From Mycobacterium gordonae (GTDB lineage Bacteria > Actinomycetota > Actinomycetes > Mycobacteriales > Mycobacteriaceae), in contig NZ_LKTM01000223.1 in assembly GCF_001417955.2 (NCBI RefSeq), positions 124,001 through 188,000 of the forward strand: 64,000 nt of DNA, in the 5' to 3' direction. Of the stretch, positions 18,446 to 26,544 are shown in pieces. The notes under the pieces were generated by a model, which saw only the letters and a program-made list of their open reading frames with translations, did not search any database and had not been told where the DNA came from. Position 1 is the first letter of the stretch. Every line of letters starts with the position of its first letter. The position numbers and the translations under genes were made by a program.

Positions 18446-19309
18446 ATGACCTGGCATCCGCATGCCAACAGGCTGAAGACATTCCTGCTGTTGGTCGGTA
18501 TGTCGGCGATGATCGTGTTCGTCGGCGCGCTGTTCGGCAGAACCGCCCTGATTTTCGCGACCCTGTTCGCGGTCGGGATCAACGTCTACACCTACTACAA
18601 CAGCGACAAGCTGGCGCTGCGGGCCATGCACGCGGTACCGGTGTCGGAGTTGCAGTACCCCGCCATGTACCGGATCGTGCGGGAGTTGGCCACCGCCGCC
18701 CACCAGCCCATGCCCCGGCTTTACATCAGCGACACCAACGCGCCCAACGCATTCGCCACCGGTCGCAACCCGCGCAATGCCGCGGTGTGTTGCACCACCG
18801 GGATCCTGCAGATCCTCAACGAGCGCGAGCTGCGCGCCGTGCTGGGTCATGAGCTGTCACACGTCTACAACCGCGACATCCTGATCTCCTGTGTGGCCGG
18901 TGCGCTCGCATCGGTGGTCACCGCCCTGGCCAACATGGCCATGTGGTTCGGCGCATTCGGGGGCAACCGCGAAGGTGGCGCTAATCCCTTTGCCCTGCTG
19001 CTGGTTTCGTTACTTGGCCCGATAGCCGCGACGGTCGTGCGGCTGGCGGTGTCTCGCTCCCGGGAGTATCAGGCCGACGAGTCCGGCGCGATGCTGACCG
19101 GTGACCCGCTCGCGTTGGCGTCCGCGTTGCGCAAGATTTCCGGCGGCGTGCAGATGGCACCGTTGCCGCCCGAGCCACAGCTGGCCAGCCAGGCCCACCT
19201 GATGATCGCCAACCCGTTCCGCGCCGGCGAGCGCATCGGGTCAATGTTCTCGACGCACCCGCCGATCGAGGACCGCATTCGCCGGCTGGAGCAGATGGCC
19301 CGCGGCTGA
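18446..19309 (+). CDS. htpX: Membrane zinc metalloprotease HtpX
   Basis: HtpX is an M48 peptidase that degrades damaged membrane proteins. The 287-residue protein has two N-terminal helices (about 10-30 and 33-50), the zinc site HELSH (His135, His139; Glu136 catalytic), two further helices (about 148-168 and 180-203) and the third zinc ligand in [10 protein letters not shown]. The C-terminal [16 protein letters not shown] is typical of the family. A strong ribosome-binding site AGGAGG (18432-18437) stands eight bases before the ATG. It matches Rv0563 and follows grcC1 as in M. tuberculosis. Confidence 0.96.
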   Translation: MTWHPHANRLKTFLLLVGMSAMIVFVGALFGRTALIFATLFAVGINVYTYYNSDKLALRAMHAVPVSELQYPAMYRIVRELATAAHQPMPRLYISDTNAPNAFATGRNPRNAAVCCTTGILQILNERELRAVLGHELSHVYNRDILISCVAGALASVVTALANMAMWFGAFGGNREGGANPFALLLVSLLGPIAATVVRLAVSRSREYQADESGAMLTGDPLALASALRKISGGVQMAPLPPEPQLASQAHLMIANPFRAGERIGSMFSTHPPIEDRIRRLEQMARG

Positions 19310-19400
19310 TGCCGGGGCGACTGTCGATGTAGTGCCGCCTCTGTTGTCCAACAACCATTCAGGCCGCCGGGATACCCCGAAGGCGCCTGAGGCGCAGCCA

Positions 19401-19758
19401 GTGTCAACATCCAGGATCCGCGCGTGGTGCGCCGCGGCAGCCGTAACGGCCGCAGCCGTCGTCGCGGCACCGCCAGCTGGGGCGGAGCCGCTCGACGAAC
19501 TCCGGAGGCTGCTGCCGGCGGGATACGGTCCTGACTCATGTGAACCAGCCGGTGCCCTGCCCGGGCGGCCGGCCTTCGCCGGGGTCCTGGCGTGACGACC
19601 GAACCCCGAATCAGTCCTTCGGTTCGGTCTTGTGCGGCCGCCTGGAAGGTGGTCCCGACCTCGCCGTGGAGTGGACGAACGAATCGAATCTTGTCCTCGC
19701 CCTAGCCAGCGGGCCCGATCTCGCCAACCTCTACGACTGGTGGACGGCCAGCCGATGA
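19401..19758 (+). pseudogene. Remnant of a secreted LLPxGY/WTN...LYxWW protein with internal deletion and frameshift
   Basis: Two frames carry the two ends of one recognisable mycobacterial exported family. From GTG 19401 the first encodes a signal peptide and AEPLDELRRLLPAGYGPDSC. The second, offset by one base and starting about 19540, encodes PVPCPGGRPSPGSWR, FGSVLCGRLEGGPDLAVEWT and GPDLANLYDWW. The middle of the domain, which in full-length relatives carries another cysteine and about 45 residues, is absent at the join near 19540. The gene has therefore lost an internal segment and gone out of frame. A sequencing error alone would not explain the missing segment. The family assignment is from memory of relatives. 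Confidence 0.55.
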
Positions 19759-19767
19759 CCGGGCGGA

Positions 19768-20328
19768 CTATTGCGGCGGCGGCTGCCATCCCACCGGGAA
19801 CCAGCCGGCGCGCGCCCAGCCGACCGCGTTGGGGCCACCAGTGCGGAACGGACCCATCGGCGTGTCGACCGGTGTGGTGTTCGGTGGAACTTCGGAGCCG
19901 GCGTGCACGAGGGTGCTCTTCCATTGCGGCTCGGGAGAGGTTTCACCGCTCACATACATGCGGTAGTCCCAGTCGTTTGACACGCCGATCGAGGGCGTGT
20001 TGGTCGAATGGGTCTTCATCCATTGCGCCATGTCGACGCGGATCATTCCGCAGACGTCCCACAGCATCTCGCATGCGACACTGACGAAGTCGCCGAGGAG
20101 CGTGGTCACCTTCTGCCCGGGCTCAGCTTGGACCGGATTGCCCTCGGTGTCATATAGCAGGCCACGCCAGCCCTGACTCCTGGTATCGGGCGCCCACACG
20201 ACCATCTCGTAGATGAGTCGACCGGGTGGGTCGGCCCGCGCGACGGTCGGCATGCCCGATGCTCCCAGCACTGCCGCTGCGAACATCAGCCATGCTCCCA
20301 AGCAGTTCGCCGGCCTGCAAAACCGCAT
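19768..20328 (-). CDS. Secreted hypothetical protein
   Basis: A 186-residue product with a signal peptide (hydrophobic 10-26, probable cleavage after VARA near residue 32). The mature part begins DPPGRLIYEMVVWAPDTRSQGW and is rich in tryptophan, with two cysteines (VACEMLWDVCGMI) that could form a disulphide, and ends proline-rich (GWQPPPQ). A good ribosome-binding site AAGGAGCC precedes the ATG. I do not recognise a named domain; similar small exported proteins are common in mycobacteria. It points away from the divergent GerMN lipoprotein gene. Confidence 0.75.
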   Translation of the reverse strand: MRFCRPANCLGAWLMFAAAVLGASGMPTVARADPPGRLIYEMVVWAPDTRSQGWRGLLYDTEGNPVQAEPGQKVTTLLGDFVSVACEMLWDVCGMIRVDMAQWMKTHSTNTPSIGVSNDWDYRMYVSGETSPEPQWKSTLVHAGSEVPPNTTPVDTPMGPFRTGGPNAVGWARAGWFPVGWQPPPQ

Positions 20329-20478
20329 CTGAGGCTCCTTACGAATGGTGCCGCGGGCGTTGTCAGACTAAAACGCCGGCGGACCATGGCGGTAGGGCAT
20401 AACGGACGGCGTCCGGTGACTGAAATGAGGCCATTCGCCCCTGTTGTCACCGTGATGTTCGATGCCACGCTCCTCGCT

Positions 20479-21288
20479 ATGAGGCTGACGACGTGGGTTC
20501 TTTCGGCCGTGAGCTTGTTGCTGGTGGGAACCGCGTGCGGCGAGCCCCGACAGCCGGCGGCGACGTCACCGAAGCCGCCGGCGGCTTCGACCGTGTCACC
20601 GGCCGCCGGTACGGTCCGGGTCTACTTCGTCCGGGCGGACAAGGTTGCTACCGCGGGTCGTCAGGTGGCCGATCCGAGCGCGAAAGATCAAGCGGTGCAG
20701 GCCCTTTTGTCTGGACCCAGTGACTTCGAGCGAAGCATCGGTATGTCGACCGATATCCCGTCAGCATCCAAACTGCTCGGCCTCAAGGTCCTCGACGGCA
20801 CCGCTACCGTCGACCTTTCCAGCGACTTCCAGTCGGGGCAGGCCGCGCGGCGGATTCAACTCCGTGTCGCCGAAATCGTTTTCACACTAACCCAATTCCC
20901 CGACGTGCGGCAGGTGACCATCACCCTCGAGGGCAAACCCGTGGAAGGCGGGGTGGATCTCAAGCGCGGCGACCTCGAGATGTTGACGCCGAAGATCCTC
21001 GTCGAGGATCCGCTTCCCGGGCAATCAGTGACCTCACCGCTGAAGGTATCCGGAGCCGCCAATGTCTTCGAGGGAACGCTCTCCTACTCGGTCGACGCCG
21101 CCGAAGGTGCAGAGTTGGACCACGGTTTTACGACTGCGACGCAGCAGGAATGGGGCAACTGGTACGCCTTCACCTTCACTTCCACTTACCCGGCGCAGCA
21201 ACGTGGTCCCAGCCATGTGGTCGTGTGGGAAACGAGCATGAAGGATGGATCCCGGCTCAATGTCTACGACGTGCCGGTGAACATGTGA
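20479..21288 (+). CDS. Lipoprotein with GerMN and Gmad2-like domains
   Basis: From ATG 20479 the 269-residue protein has a lipoprotein-type signal peptide MRLTTWVLSAVSLLLVGTAC (lipid cysteine 20; the box GTAC is slightly off consensus). A low-complexity Pro/Ala linker leads to a GerMN domain (about 45-150: VRVYFVRADKV, VQALLSGP, VDLSSDF, IVFTLTQFPDVRQVTITLEGKPV) and then a Gmad2-type immunoglobulin-like domain (about 170-265: ILVEDPLPGQSV, SHVVVWETSM). GerMN proteins in actinobacteria are surface lipoproteins, some in cell-envelope signalling (LpqB type). The frame is open 31 codons upstream, but only this start gives a lipoprotein signal. Confidence 0.85.
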   Translation: MRLTTWVLSAVSLLLVGTACGEPRQPAATSPKPPAASTVSPAAGTVRVYFVRADKVATAGRQVADPSAKDQAVQALLSGPSDFERSIGMSTDIPSASKLLGLKVLDGTATVDLSSDFQSGQAARRIQLRVAEIVFTLTQFPDVRQVTITLEGKPVEGGVDLKRGDLEMLTPKILVEDPLPGQSVTSPLKVSGAANVFEGTLSYSVDAAEGAELDHGFTTATQQEWGNWYAFTFTSTYPAQQRGPSHVVVWETSMKDGSRLNVYDVPVNM

Positions 21289-21342
21289 GCTTCTGCCGCA
21301 CCGGCTCACAGCGGTCGTGCCCGAACCGGTGCCGGACGAATT

Positions 21343-21366
21343 ACCATATCCCCCAGAGGGATTGGT
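21343..21366. terminator. Hairpin between convergent lipoprotein genes
   Basis: ACCATATCCC (21343-21352) pairs with GGGATTGGT (21358-21366) over nine base pairs with one bulged T and a 5-base loop. It lies midway between the stops of the convergent genes at 21288 and 21373, where a bidirectional terminator is expected. Confidence 0.35.
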
Positions 21367-21372
21367 CAGACC

Positions 21373-22506
21373 TCAGCGCTCAATCACCGACACCGTGCCG
21401 TCATTGAAGTTTGTGACGTAGACGGTGTGGGTCGCCGGATCCACGGCGACGCCGTGCCCCAGCGACGCCCCGACGAGGGGCGCGGTGACGGTGACCCCGC
21501 GCGTCGACCCGTCGATCACCGCGAGGGTGTCGTTGGCGTACTTGGTGACGTAGACGGTGTGGGTGCCCGGATCAACCGCCAGCCCGTCCGGTGACTTGCC
21601 GATGGGAACGGTCGCGGTCACCGTGCGGGTCGATGCGTCGACCACCGACACCCTGCCACTGCGCGACGGGGGCTGGGTGTCGTTCGGGGCGCTTTCGGGG
21701 TCCCGGGTGGCGACGTAGACGACGTGGGTGTCGGGGTCGACCGCAACGGATTCGGGCCACTGGCCGACCGGCATCGTGGCGGTCACGGCATGCGTCGACC
21801 CGTCGATCATCGACATGGTGTCGTCGCCCGAGTTGGTGACGTAGACGACGTGGGTGCCGGGATCGACCGCCACCTCGCCCAGGAATTTGCCGACAGGCAC
21901 GGTCGAGGTGACGGCGTGGCTCGACCCATCGATCACTGCCACCGAGCCGTGCCCGTCGTTGGGATCGGAAGCGCCGACGTAGACGGTGTGAGTGCCCGGG
22001 TCGAGTGCGACCGACTTCGAGCCGGGGGCGACGGGCACCGTGGCGGTGATCTTGTTGGACGGGCCGTCGATGACCGACACGGTGCTGTCCGTGGCGTTGA
22101 CCACGTAGACGGTGTGGGTGCCGGGATCCACCGCCACCGGGCCCGAGCGCTTGCCCAGAGGCACCGTGGCGGTCACCGTGCGCGTCGACCCATCGATCAC
22201 CGAGAGCGTGCCGTCGCCGCTGTCGGGGTCCAAGTTGCCGACATAGACGGTATGGGTGCCCGAGTCCACCGCCACGCCTCCGGGTCCCTTGCCGACGCGG
22301 ATGGTCGCGGCGACCCGGTACGTGCCCTGCCCGCTCGTCGGCGCTGCCGAGGTCGAACTCGACGTCGACGCCTGACCTCCGGAGGGACCCCGGCATCCGG
22401 ACAGTGGCACGGTCAGGACGAGGGCTCCGATCACCGCGAGTACGCCGACCCCAGGTTTCCGGGGACACCCCCTGCGCCGACTCAAGGCACTGGCAATCAC
22501 CGTCAT
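21373..22506 (-). CDS. Seven-bladed YVTN beta-propeller lipoprotein
   Basis: The 377-residue product has a lipoprotein signal with perfect box LSGC (Cys about 38), a Ser/Thr-rich linker, and then exactly seven repeats of about 40-50 residues with the core VAVDPGTHTVYVxN...VSVIDGSTRTVTATVPVG. Seven repeats make a closed YVTN-type propeller. The repeat DNA is itself strongly similar from copy to copy, so the array could expand or contract. YVTN propellers bind ligands or partners at the cell surface; the closest known use in actinobacteria is unclear. Blade 5 carries an extra loop with PNDTQPPSRS. Confidence 0.88.
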   Translation of the reverse strand: MTVIASALSRRRGCPRKPGVGVLAVIGALVLTVPLSGCRGPSGGQASTSSSTSAAPTSGQGTYRVAATIRVGKGPGGVAVDSGTHTVYVGNLDPDSGDGTLSVIDGSTRTVTATVPLGKRSGPVAVDPGTHTVYVVNATDSTVSVIDGPSNKITATVPVAPGSKSVALDPGTHTVYVGASDPNDGHGSVAVIDGSSHAVTSTVPVGKFLGEVAVDPGTHVVYVTNSGDDTMSMIDGSTHAVTATMPVGQWPESVAVDPDTHVVYVATRDPESAPNDTQPPSRSGRVSVVDASTRTVTATVPIGKSPDGLAVDPGTHTVYVTKYANDTLAVIDGSTRGVTVTAPLVGASLGHGVAVDPATHTVYVTNFNDGTVSVIER

Positions 22507-22612
22507 GTTGGTTACCCCCTCGGCTCCTGACTGGTGTTACGTAGTTGCACAATACGAGCGAACAGCAAGCGGCGGTCCCATTACGGCAACGGTGCCGCCG
22601 CGGTCTGGCAAA

Positions 22613-23077
22613 TCACGTCACCGCTGTCAGGCGTGCGAGCACAGTCCCGTCGGACGCGAACAACTCGAGGCCGCCCGGAGGATTGGCCATTCGACCGGAA
22701 CGCTTAAGGGTTTGCTGGACAGCCATTTCCACCGCCATGACGTCAGGACCACACATCATTTTCGTGTACGAGAGATCGGAAAAACTCAGATCTGTCCCGC
22801 TCGAAACGTAGCGCCCGGAGAACTGATTGCAGCCTGTATCGCCGGTCGCCGCGCCATCGGCGGAGAATGCCAACGTCGGCTGGACGGCCGTGGGGGGCGC
22901 CGCGCCCATGATCTCGACGAAGCGCCATGAGGTACCGGCGATCATCGACGGCGGAGGGTCCTGCGGCAATATGGTCCTCGACCCGCTCTGCGCCGGCATG
23001 CCCAGTGCCACAGCGCAATTGAACGCGAGGAGAGTCGTTACGATCGCCGCGGTCGATAATGCGCGAACCATGGTCAT
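22613..23077 (-). CDS. Secreted META-domain (HslJ-like) protein
   Basis: A 154-residue exported protein: signal peptide to about residue 28 (VALGMPAQ), then a META domain with IAGTSWRFVEI, TLAFSADGAATGDTGCNQFSGRY and the conserved LSYTKMMCGPDVMAVE. The two domain cysteines match the disulphide positions seen in HslJ-type domains. Such proteins are linked to heat or envelope stress and to novobiocin tolerance in Gram-negatives; their role in mycobacteria is unknown. A DosR-like palindrome lies about 80 bases upstream of the ATG. Confidence 0.85.
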   Translation of the reverse strand: MTMVRALSTAAIVTTLLAFNCAVALGMPAQSGSRTILPQDPPPSMIAGTSWRFVEIMGAAPPTAVQPTLAFSADGAATGDTGCNQFSGRYVSSGTDLSFSDLSYTKMMCGPDVMAVEMAVQQTLKRSGRMANPPGGLELFASDGTVLARLTAVT

Positions 23078-23154
23078 TTCCCTCGGTCCTGTTGGATGCG
23101 GGTCCTTGAGCAGCCGCGGAGGGCTACGTTGCCGGGTCGGGGTGGCGCTCGGGA

Positions 23155-23168
23155 AGGGCCTTTCGGCC
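23155..23168. promoter_or_regulatory. DosR-like box upstream of the META gene
   Basis: AGGGCCTTTCGGCC is a GGnC-TTT-GnCC palindrome resembling half-conserved DosR (DevR) boxes. It lies 78-91 bases before the META gene ATG. The same 14 bases occur at 31878-31891 at the same distance from another gene. Binding is inferred. Confidence 0.4.
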
Positions 23169-23276
23169 TGCGGTGAAGAGTATTAAGGCCCGCGCCGGGG
23201 TGGGCGTTCGACGACCAACCGTGCGGTGGGCGTTGCGAAAATCTCTGCATCGGAACGAAGTTCGGACGATAGCCGG

Positions 23277-23873
23277 TCAGTAGCCGGTGACGGCTTCACG
23301 CTGTGCGCGGCGCCTTCTGGCAAGCACAGCGACGGACAGGGCGGTGATCACCGCACCGCAGCAGGCGAACGAAAGGCCGGAGAACAGATAGGCAATCGGG
23401 GTGCCCATGTCGTCGCCGTTGCCCACGGACAAGAGGCCGAGGAGGCACCCGGCCAATCCCACCACGACCGTCGAGACCCCCGTGATGACGCTGTACAGCG
23501 GGTGAGACTCCGGTCTGACCAGGGCAAGAATTCCCAGGATCAACGCCGCCACACAGAGCGCCAGAACGGTCAGAAAGTAAGTGCGCCACAAGGTGTCCAC
23601 CAATGCGGGGGCGTGTGCCCGGCGCGTAGGCACATCGGGTAACGCGCCGGCATGGAAATATCCGAATATCAGCGCGAACAGGATCAGCGAGATTCCCTGC
23701 GCGATGCTGACGGGTGATGCCTTGGCCGTCACTGCACGCGTGCGTTTATCGGCCACACTGCGCGTGTCGATGCCGCCCGGCGGCACGAAGGCCCCCCAAT
23801 CATGGCCGTCCCAATATCGGGACCCTGCCGCCCCGGACGGATCCGGGTACCACCCTGGCTCTGACCGCGTCAT
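23277..23873 (-). CDS. DUF2510 membrane protein
   Basis: From ATG 23873 the 198-residue protein opens with a DUF2510 module (EPGWYPDPSG, RYWDGHDWGAF), a short cytosolic domain common in actinobacterial membrane proteins. Four transmembrane helices follow: about 55-75 (IAQGISLILFALIFGYF), 92-113, 122-145 and 158-180, and the tail is basic (RRRRAQRE). A GTG two codons upstream is an alternative start. Role unknown; such proteins are often tied to division or envelope functions. Confidence 0.82.
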   Translation of the reverse strand: MTRSEPGWYPDPSGAAGSRYWDGHDWGAFVPPGGIDTRSVADKRTRAVTAKASPVSIAQGISLILFALIFGYFHAGALPDVPTRRAHAPALVDTLWRTYFLTVLALCVAALILGILALVRPESHPLYSVITGVSTVVVGLAGCLLGLLSVGNGDDMGTPIAYLFSGLSFACCGAVITALSVAVLARRRRAQREAVTGY

Positions 23874-23897
23874 CTGCACTTCCGCTGTGTGTCCGGT

Positions 23898-24143
23898 TCA
23901 GCCGCGAACGGAGGTGACCGCGGTTGTTCTGTTGGGCACGCTCAAGGCAGTGCTGAGTGAGGTGAGCCACGACGTGATCGAGGAGTAGATGCTCGTGAGG
24001 CTGGGCGTGGCCGCTGGTGGTTGCTGGGGAGCATTGGCGCCGGAGTTGCCGCAGGCGGCAGATGTCCCTACGACACCCATGGCGATGAGTGCGGCTGCCC
24101 CGGCCGTAGCGGCGAGGCGGCGGGCTAAGAATTCTGATCTCAT
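23898..24143 (-). CDS. Small secreted or lipoprotein, unknown function
   Basis: An 81-residue product with an Arg-rich N-terminus, a hydrophobic segment (AATAGAAALIAMGVVGTSA) and a cysteine at about 31 (SAACGNSG), which may be a weak lipobox. The rest is Pro/Ser/Thr-rich (NAPQQPPAATPSL) and ends in a predicted helix SSITSWLTSLSTALSV. It has no recognisable domain. The neighbouring genes are also small exported proteins. A diverged DosR-like sequence lies 58-70 bases upstream. Confidence 0.65.
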   Translation of the reverse strand: MRSEFLARRLAATAGAAALIAMGVVGTSAACGNSGANAPQQPPAATPSLTSIYSSITSWLTSLSTALSVPNRTTAVTSVRG

Positions 24144-24200
24144 GGCATTCCCTTCATCCGCGATGTGGGCAATCGTCCCCGCACTTTGCGGTCCGGACTA

Positions 24201-24213
24201 GAACCGAAAGTCC
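24201..24213. promoter_or_regulatory. Diverged DosR-like element between divergent genes
   Basis: Reading the minus strand, GGACTTTCGGTTC resembles one well-conserved half of a DosR box and a poor second half. It lies 58 bases upstream of the small exported gene (start 24143) and 45 bases upstream of the divergent gene at 24259. Weak on its own. Confidence 0.25.
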
Positions 24214-24258
24214 TTTGGCGTCGTTGCCGGTACGCTGGCCACCCATGAAAAGAGGGGT

Positions 24259-24768
24259 ATGACGACGCCGTCGCCAGCACCCGACGGCCGGGCCCGCAGG
24301 AGGCTCCGAACCTGGATCCGGGCAGTTGCCGCCGTGGGTCTTCTCGTCGTCGCGGCCGTGGCCGTCGGAGTGATAGCCACCCACCGCGAACGGGCGGCTT
24401 TGACACCCGGCGGTACGGCAAGGTCACAACTCGTCGATCTCGCTTTGCCGCCAGGCTCGAAGCTGATCGATTCCTCGCGGACGAACGAATGGGACGCGAG
24501 CGAGTTCTGGGAGCTGGCATTGCCGTTCGACCGGGAAGTGGCAGCGCTCCGCAGCCAGTTGCCCATCGGTCGTGATCTTCAAGGACTGCGCTGGTGCCTG
24601 GAGGACACCAACGACGGCGTCGGTTATGTCTACTGGAGGTGGGGTGACGCACCGACCAGGAGGATGATTGTCGTCGAGGTGTTCCGGCTCTTCAGCCCGC
24701 TTCAGAAGCGCGGCGGTGTGAACATCCTCAAGACGGCCAGTACGCCGGACCCTTGCGCCAAGGGGTAG
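24259..24768 (+). CDS. Single-pass membrane-anchored hypothetical protein
   Basis: A 169-residue protein with a basic cytosolic tail, one transmembrane helix (about 20-41, AVAAVGLLVVAAVAVGVIA) and an extracytoplasmic domain with VDLALPPGSKLIDSS, WELALPFDREVAALRSQLP and GYVYWRWGDAPTRRMIVVEVF. Two cysteines could pair. The ribosome-binding site AGAGGGG is next to the ATG. Similar mycobacterial proteins exist but I know no function. It converges on the SulP gene with nine bases between stops. Confidence 0.75.
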   Translation: MTTPSPAPDGRARRRLRTWIRAVAAVGLLVVAAVAVGVIATHRERAALTPGGTARSQLVDLALPPGSKLIDSSRTNEWDASEFWELALPFDREVAALRSQLPIGRDLQGLRWCLEDTNDGVGYVYWRWGDAPTRRMIVVEVFRLFSPLQKRGGVNILKTASTPDPCAKG

Positions 24769-24777
24769 GCGCGGAAC

Positions 24778-26343
24778 TCAGACGGCGGGTTCGGGCGCGG
24801 TCCCTCCCACTACCGATGCGACCTGCGTTCCCGGTGAGTGTCCCCGCTCCAGCACGCCGTCGATGTGAACTTGGCCGCCGTTGGCCAGGTGCTGCTGCTG
24901 CCAGTCGGTAATCGCTTGATGCGCAGCATGATCGAGGTAAGTGACCGCGATGTGCAGGGTGACGGTGCTGCCGCGGGGTATCGAGGCCAGCACGCGGGTC
25001 AGCCGCGGCAGGCTGAGGAAGGTGCAGGCTCCCTCTATGGTGACGCGCCACTGATCGCCGTCGGCAGCGGCCTGCACCTTGGCCCGGATGACCCGCCATC
25101 CGGTCATCGCGATGGCCAGGGCCAGCCCGATCAGGACGCCGTGCAGGAGGTTGAGGAAGACGACGGCGACGATGGTCACCAGATAGATCGCGAAATCGCC
25201 GGTCTTGACCGCGGTTTCGATGTGCGCCGGTTGTAACAGCTGAATTCCGATCACAATCAGCAGCCCGGCCAGCGCGGCGCTGGGTATCTGTTCGATCAGG
25301 CCCGCGAAGGGCAGCGCGAACAGCAGGATCCAGAACCCGTGCAGGATCGTCGAGGCGCTGGTTTTGGCCCCCGCCTTGATATTTGCCGAGCTGCGCACGA
25401 TGACTCCGGCGATCGGCAGGCCGCCGATGGCGCCCGAGACGATGTTGGAGGCGCCCTGGCCGATCAACTCGCGGTCGAGGTTGGTGCGCGGCCCGGTGTG
25501 CATCCGGTCGGTGGCGACCGCCGTCAACAGGCTCTGCACGCTCGTGATCAGCGTGACGGTGATGATGCCGACCACCACAGCCCCCCAGTTGCCGTGCGGT
25601 ATCGAGGGCAACTGCAGCGCGTCGATCACGGAGCCTTCCAGCGTGATACGTGAGACGGTGAACGGAAACACCACCGAGATCACCGTCACGACCACGATGG
25701 CGACCAGTGGGCCGGGAATGGCGGCCAGCTTCGCCGGGGCCCACCGCCACGCGACCATGATCGCGATCACCAGCAGGCCGAGGAAGAGTCCGGGCCGGTG
25801 AGCGCCGAGGATCTGGGCAGGCAGTTCCACCACGTTGACCCAGGCCGAGCTGTGCGACTCTCCACCCAACAGCACATGCGTCTGCTGCAGCGCGATGGTG
25901 ATCCCGATGCCGGCCAACATCGCGTGCACCACCACCGGCGAAATCGCAAGCGCCGCACGGGCAACGCGGCTGAGCCCCAACAGCACCTGCATGAGGCCCG
26001 CGACAGCGGTGATGAAGCATGTTAGACCCCAGCCGAATTCGGCTATCAGATCGGCGACGATCACCGTGAGGCCGGCGGCCGGGCCGCTCACCTGCAGTGG
26101 CGACCCACCCAGTGCGCCGCCGACGATACCGCCGACGATCGCGGCGATCAGACCGGCGAGCACCGGCGCGTCGGAGGCGATCGCGATGCCCAGCGACAAG
26201 GGAAGTGCCACCAGGAAAACTACCAGTGACGCCGGCAGGTCGTGTTGCATGACGGCCCGCAGTCGACCTGTTCGCGAGGGGACCCCGATTTCGTCGATCA
26301 ACGGATGCTCCCTCGTCAGATGTAGCGGGGGACAATGCGACAT
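24778..26343 (-). CDS. SulP-family anion transporter with C-terminal STAS-like domain
   Basis: A 521-residue permease. The N-terminal segment LRAVMQHDLPASLVVFLVALPLSLGIAIASDAP and the SulP signature GGxxGGALGGSPLQVSGPAAG start a membrane domain of about 12 helices (to about 430), with AHxxLAGIGITIALQQ and AGVIVRSSANIKAGAKTSAS marking the transport core. A short cytosolic STAS-like end (about 435-505) follows. SulP proteins carry sulphate, bicarbonate or other anions; sequences of this type are often bicarbonate or sulphate carriers. I choose ATG 26343 because upstream residues do not look coding. A 22-base perfect palindrome lies 51 bases upstream. Confidence 0.9.
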   Translation of the reverse strand: MSHCPPLHLTREHPLIDEIGVPSRTGRLRAVMQHDLPASLVVFLVALPLSLGIAIASDAPVLAGLIAAIVGGIVGGALGGSPLQVSGPAAGLTVIVADLIAEFGWGLTCFITAVAGLMQVLLGLSRVARAALAISPVVVHAMLAGIGITIALQQTHVLLGGESHSSAWVNVVELPAQILGAHRPGLFLGLLVIAIMVAWRWAPAKLAAIPGPLVAIVVVTVISVVFPFTVSRITLEGSVIDALQLPSIPHGNWGAVVVGIITVTLITSVQSLLTAVATDRMHTGPRTNLDRELIGQGASNIVSGAIGGLPIAGVIVRSSANIKAGAKTSASTILHGFWILLFALPFAGLIEQIPSAALAGLLIVIGIQLLQPAHIETAVKTGDFAIYLVTIVAVVFLNLLHGVLIGLALAIAMTGWRVIRAKVQAAADGDQWRVTIEGACTFLSLPRLTRVLASIPRGSTVTLHIAVTYLDHAAHQAITDWQQQHLANGGQVHIDGVLERGHSPGTQVASVVGGTAPEPAV

Positions 26344-26393
26344 CCGCCCCGGGTCAGCCGTAACGCTCTGACGCACAAGCGAATACGGACTGA

Positions 26394-26415
26394 CCCGAAA
26401 CACCGGTGTTTCGGG
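26394..26415. promoter_or_regulatory. 22-bp perfect palindrome upstream of the SulP gene
   Basis: The half-site CCCGAAACACC (26394-26404) is followed directly by its exact reverse complement to 26415. It lies 51 bases upstream of the SulP ATG and 130 bases beyond the gpsA stop. The lack of any loop favours a dimeric repressor's operator over a terminator. Confidence 0.6.
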
Positions 26416-26544
26416 CGGCCCGCATGACGACCTTTGAAAGACGGTATGGGGGGCGGCTGGCACCGGCAACCGGACGCGCTGGGTGCATAGCGAACGCAAA
26501 TTTTCTATGCGCCGCACCTGATCAGCGCCTGATGGAGCCTGGGG

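Noticed and set aside
19332..19400. Extended N-terminus of the decayed exported gene (MPPLLSNNHSGR...)
   Set aside because: The GTG at 19401 gives a proper signal peptide; the upstream residues are polar and would block export.
22569..22601. GCGGCGG/CCGCCGC stem as terminator of the META gene
   Set aside because: Seven GC-only base pairs with a 19-base loop are common by chance in this base composition and there is no T-run.
24728..26335. A 535-codon frame on the same strand as the SulP gene
   Set aside because: The translation is almost only Arg, Ala, Gly and Asp with no hydrophobic segments; the overlapping SulP frame has all family motifs.
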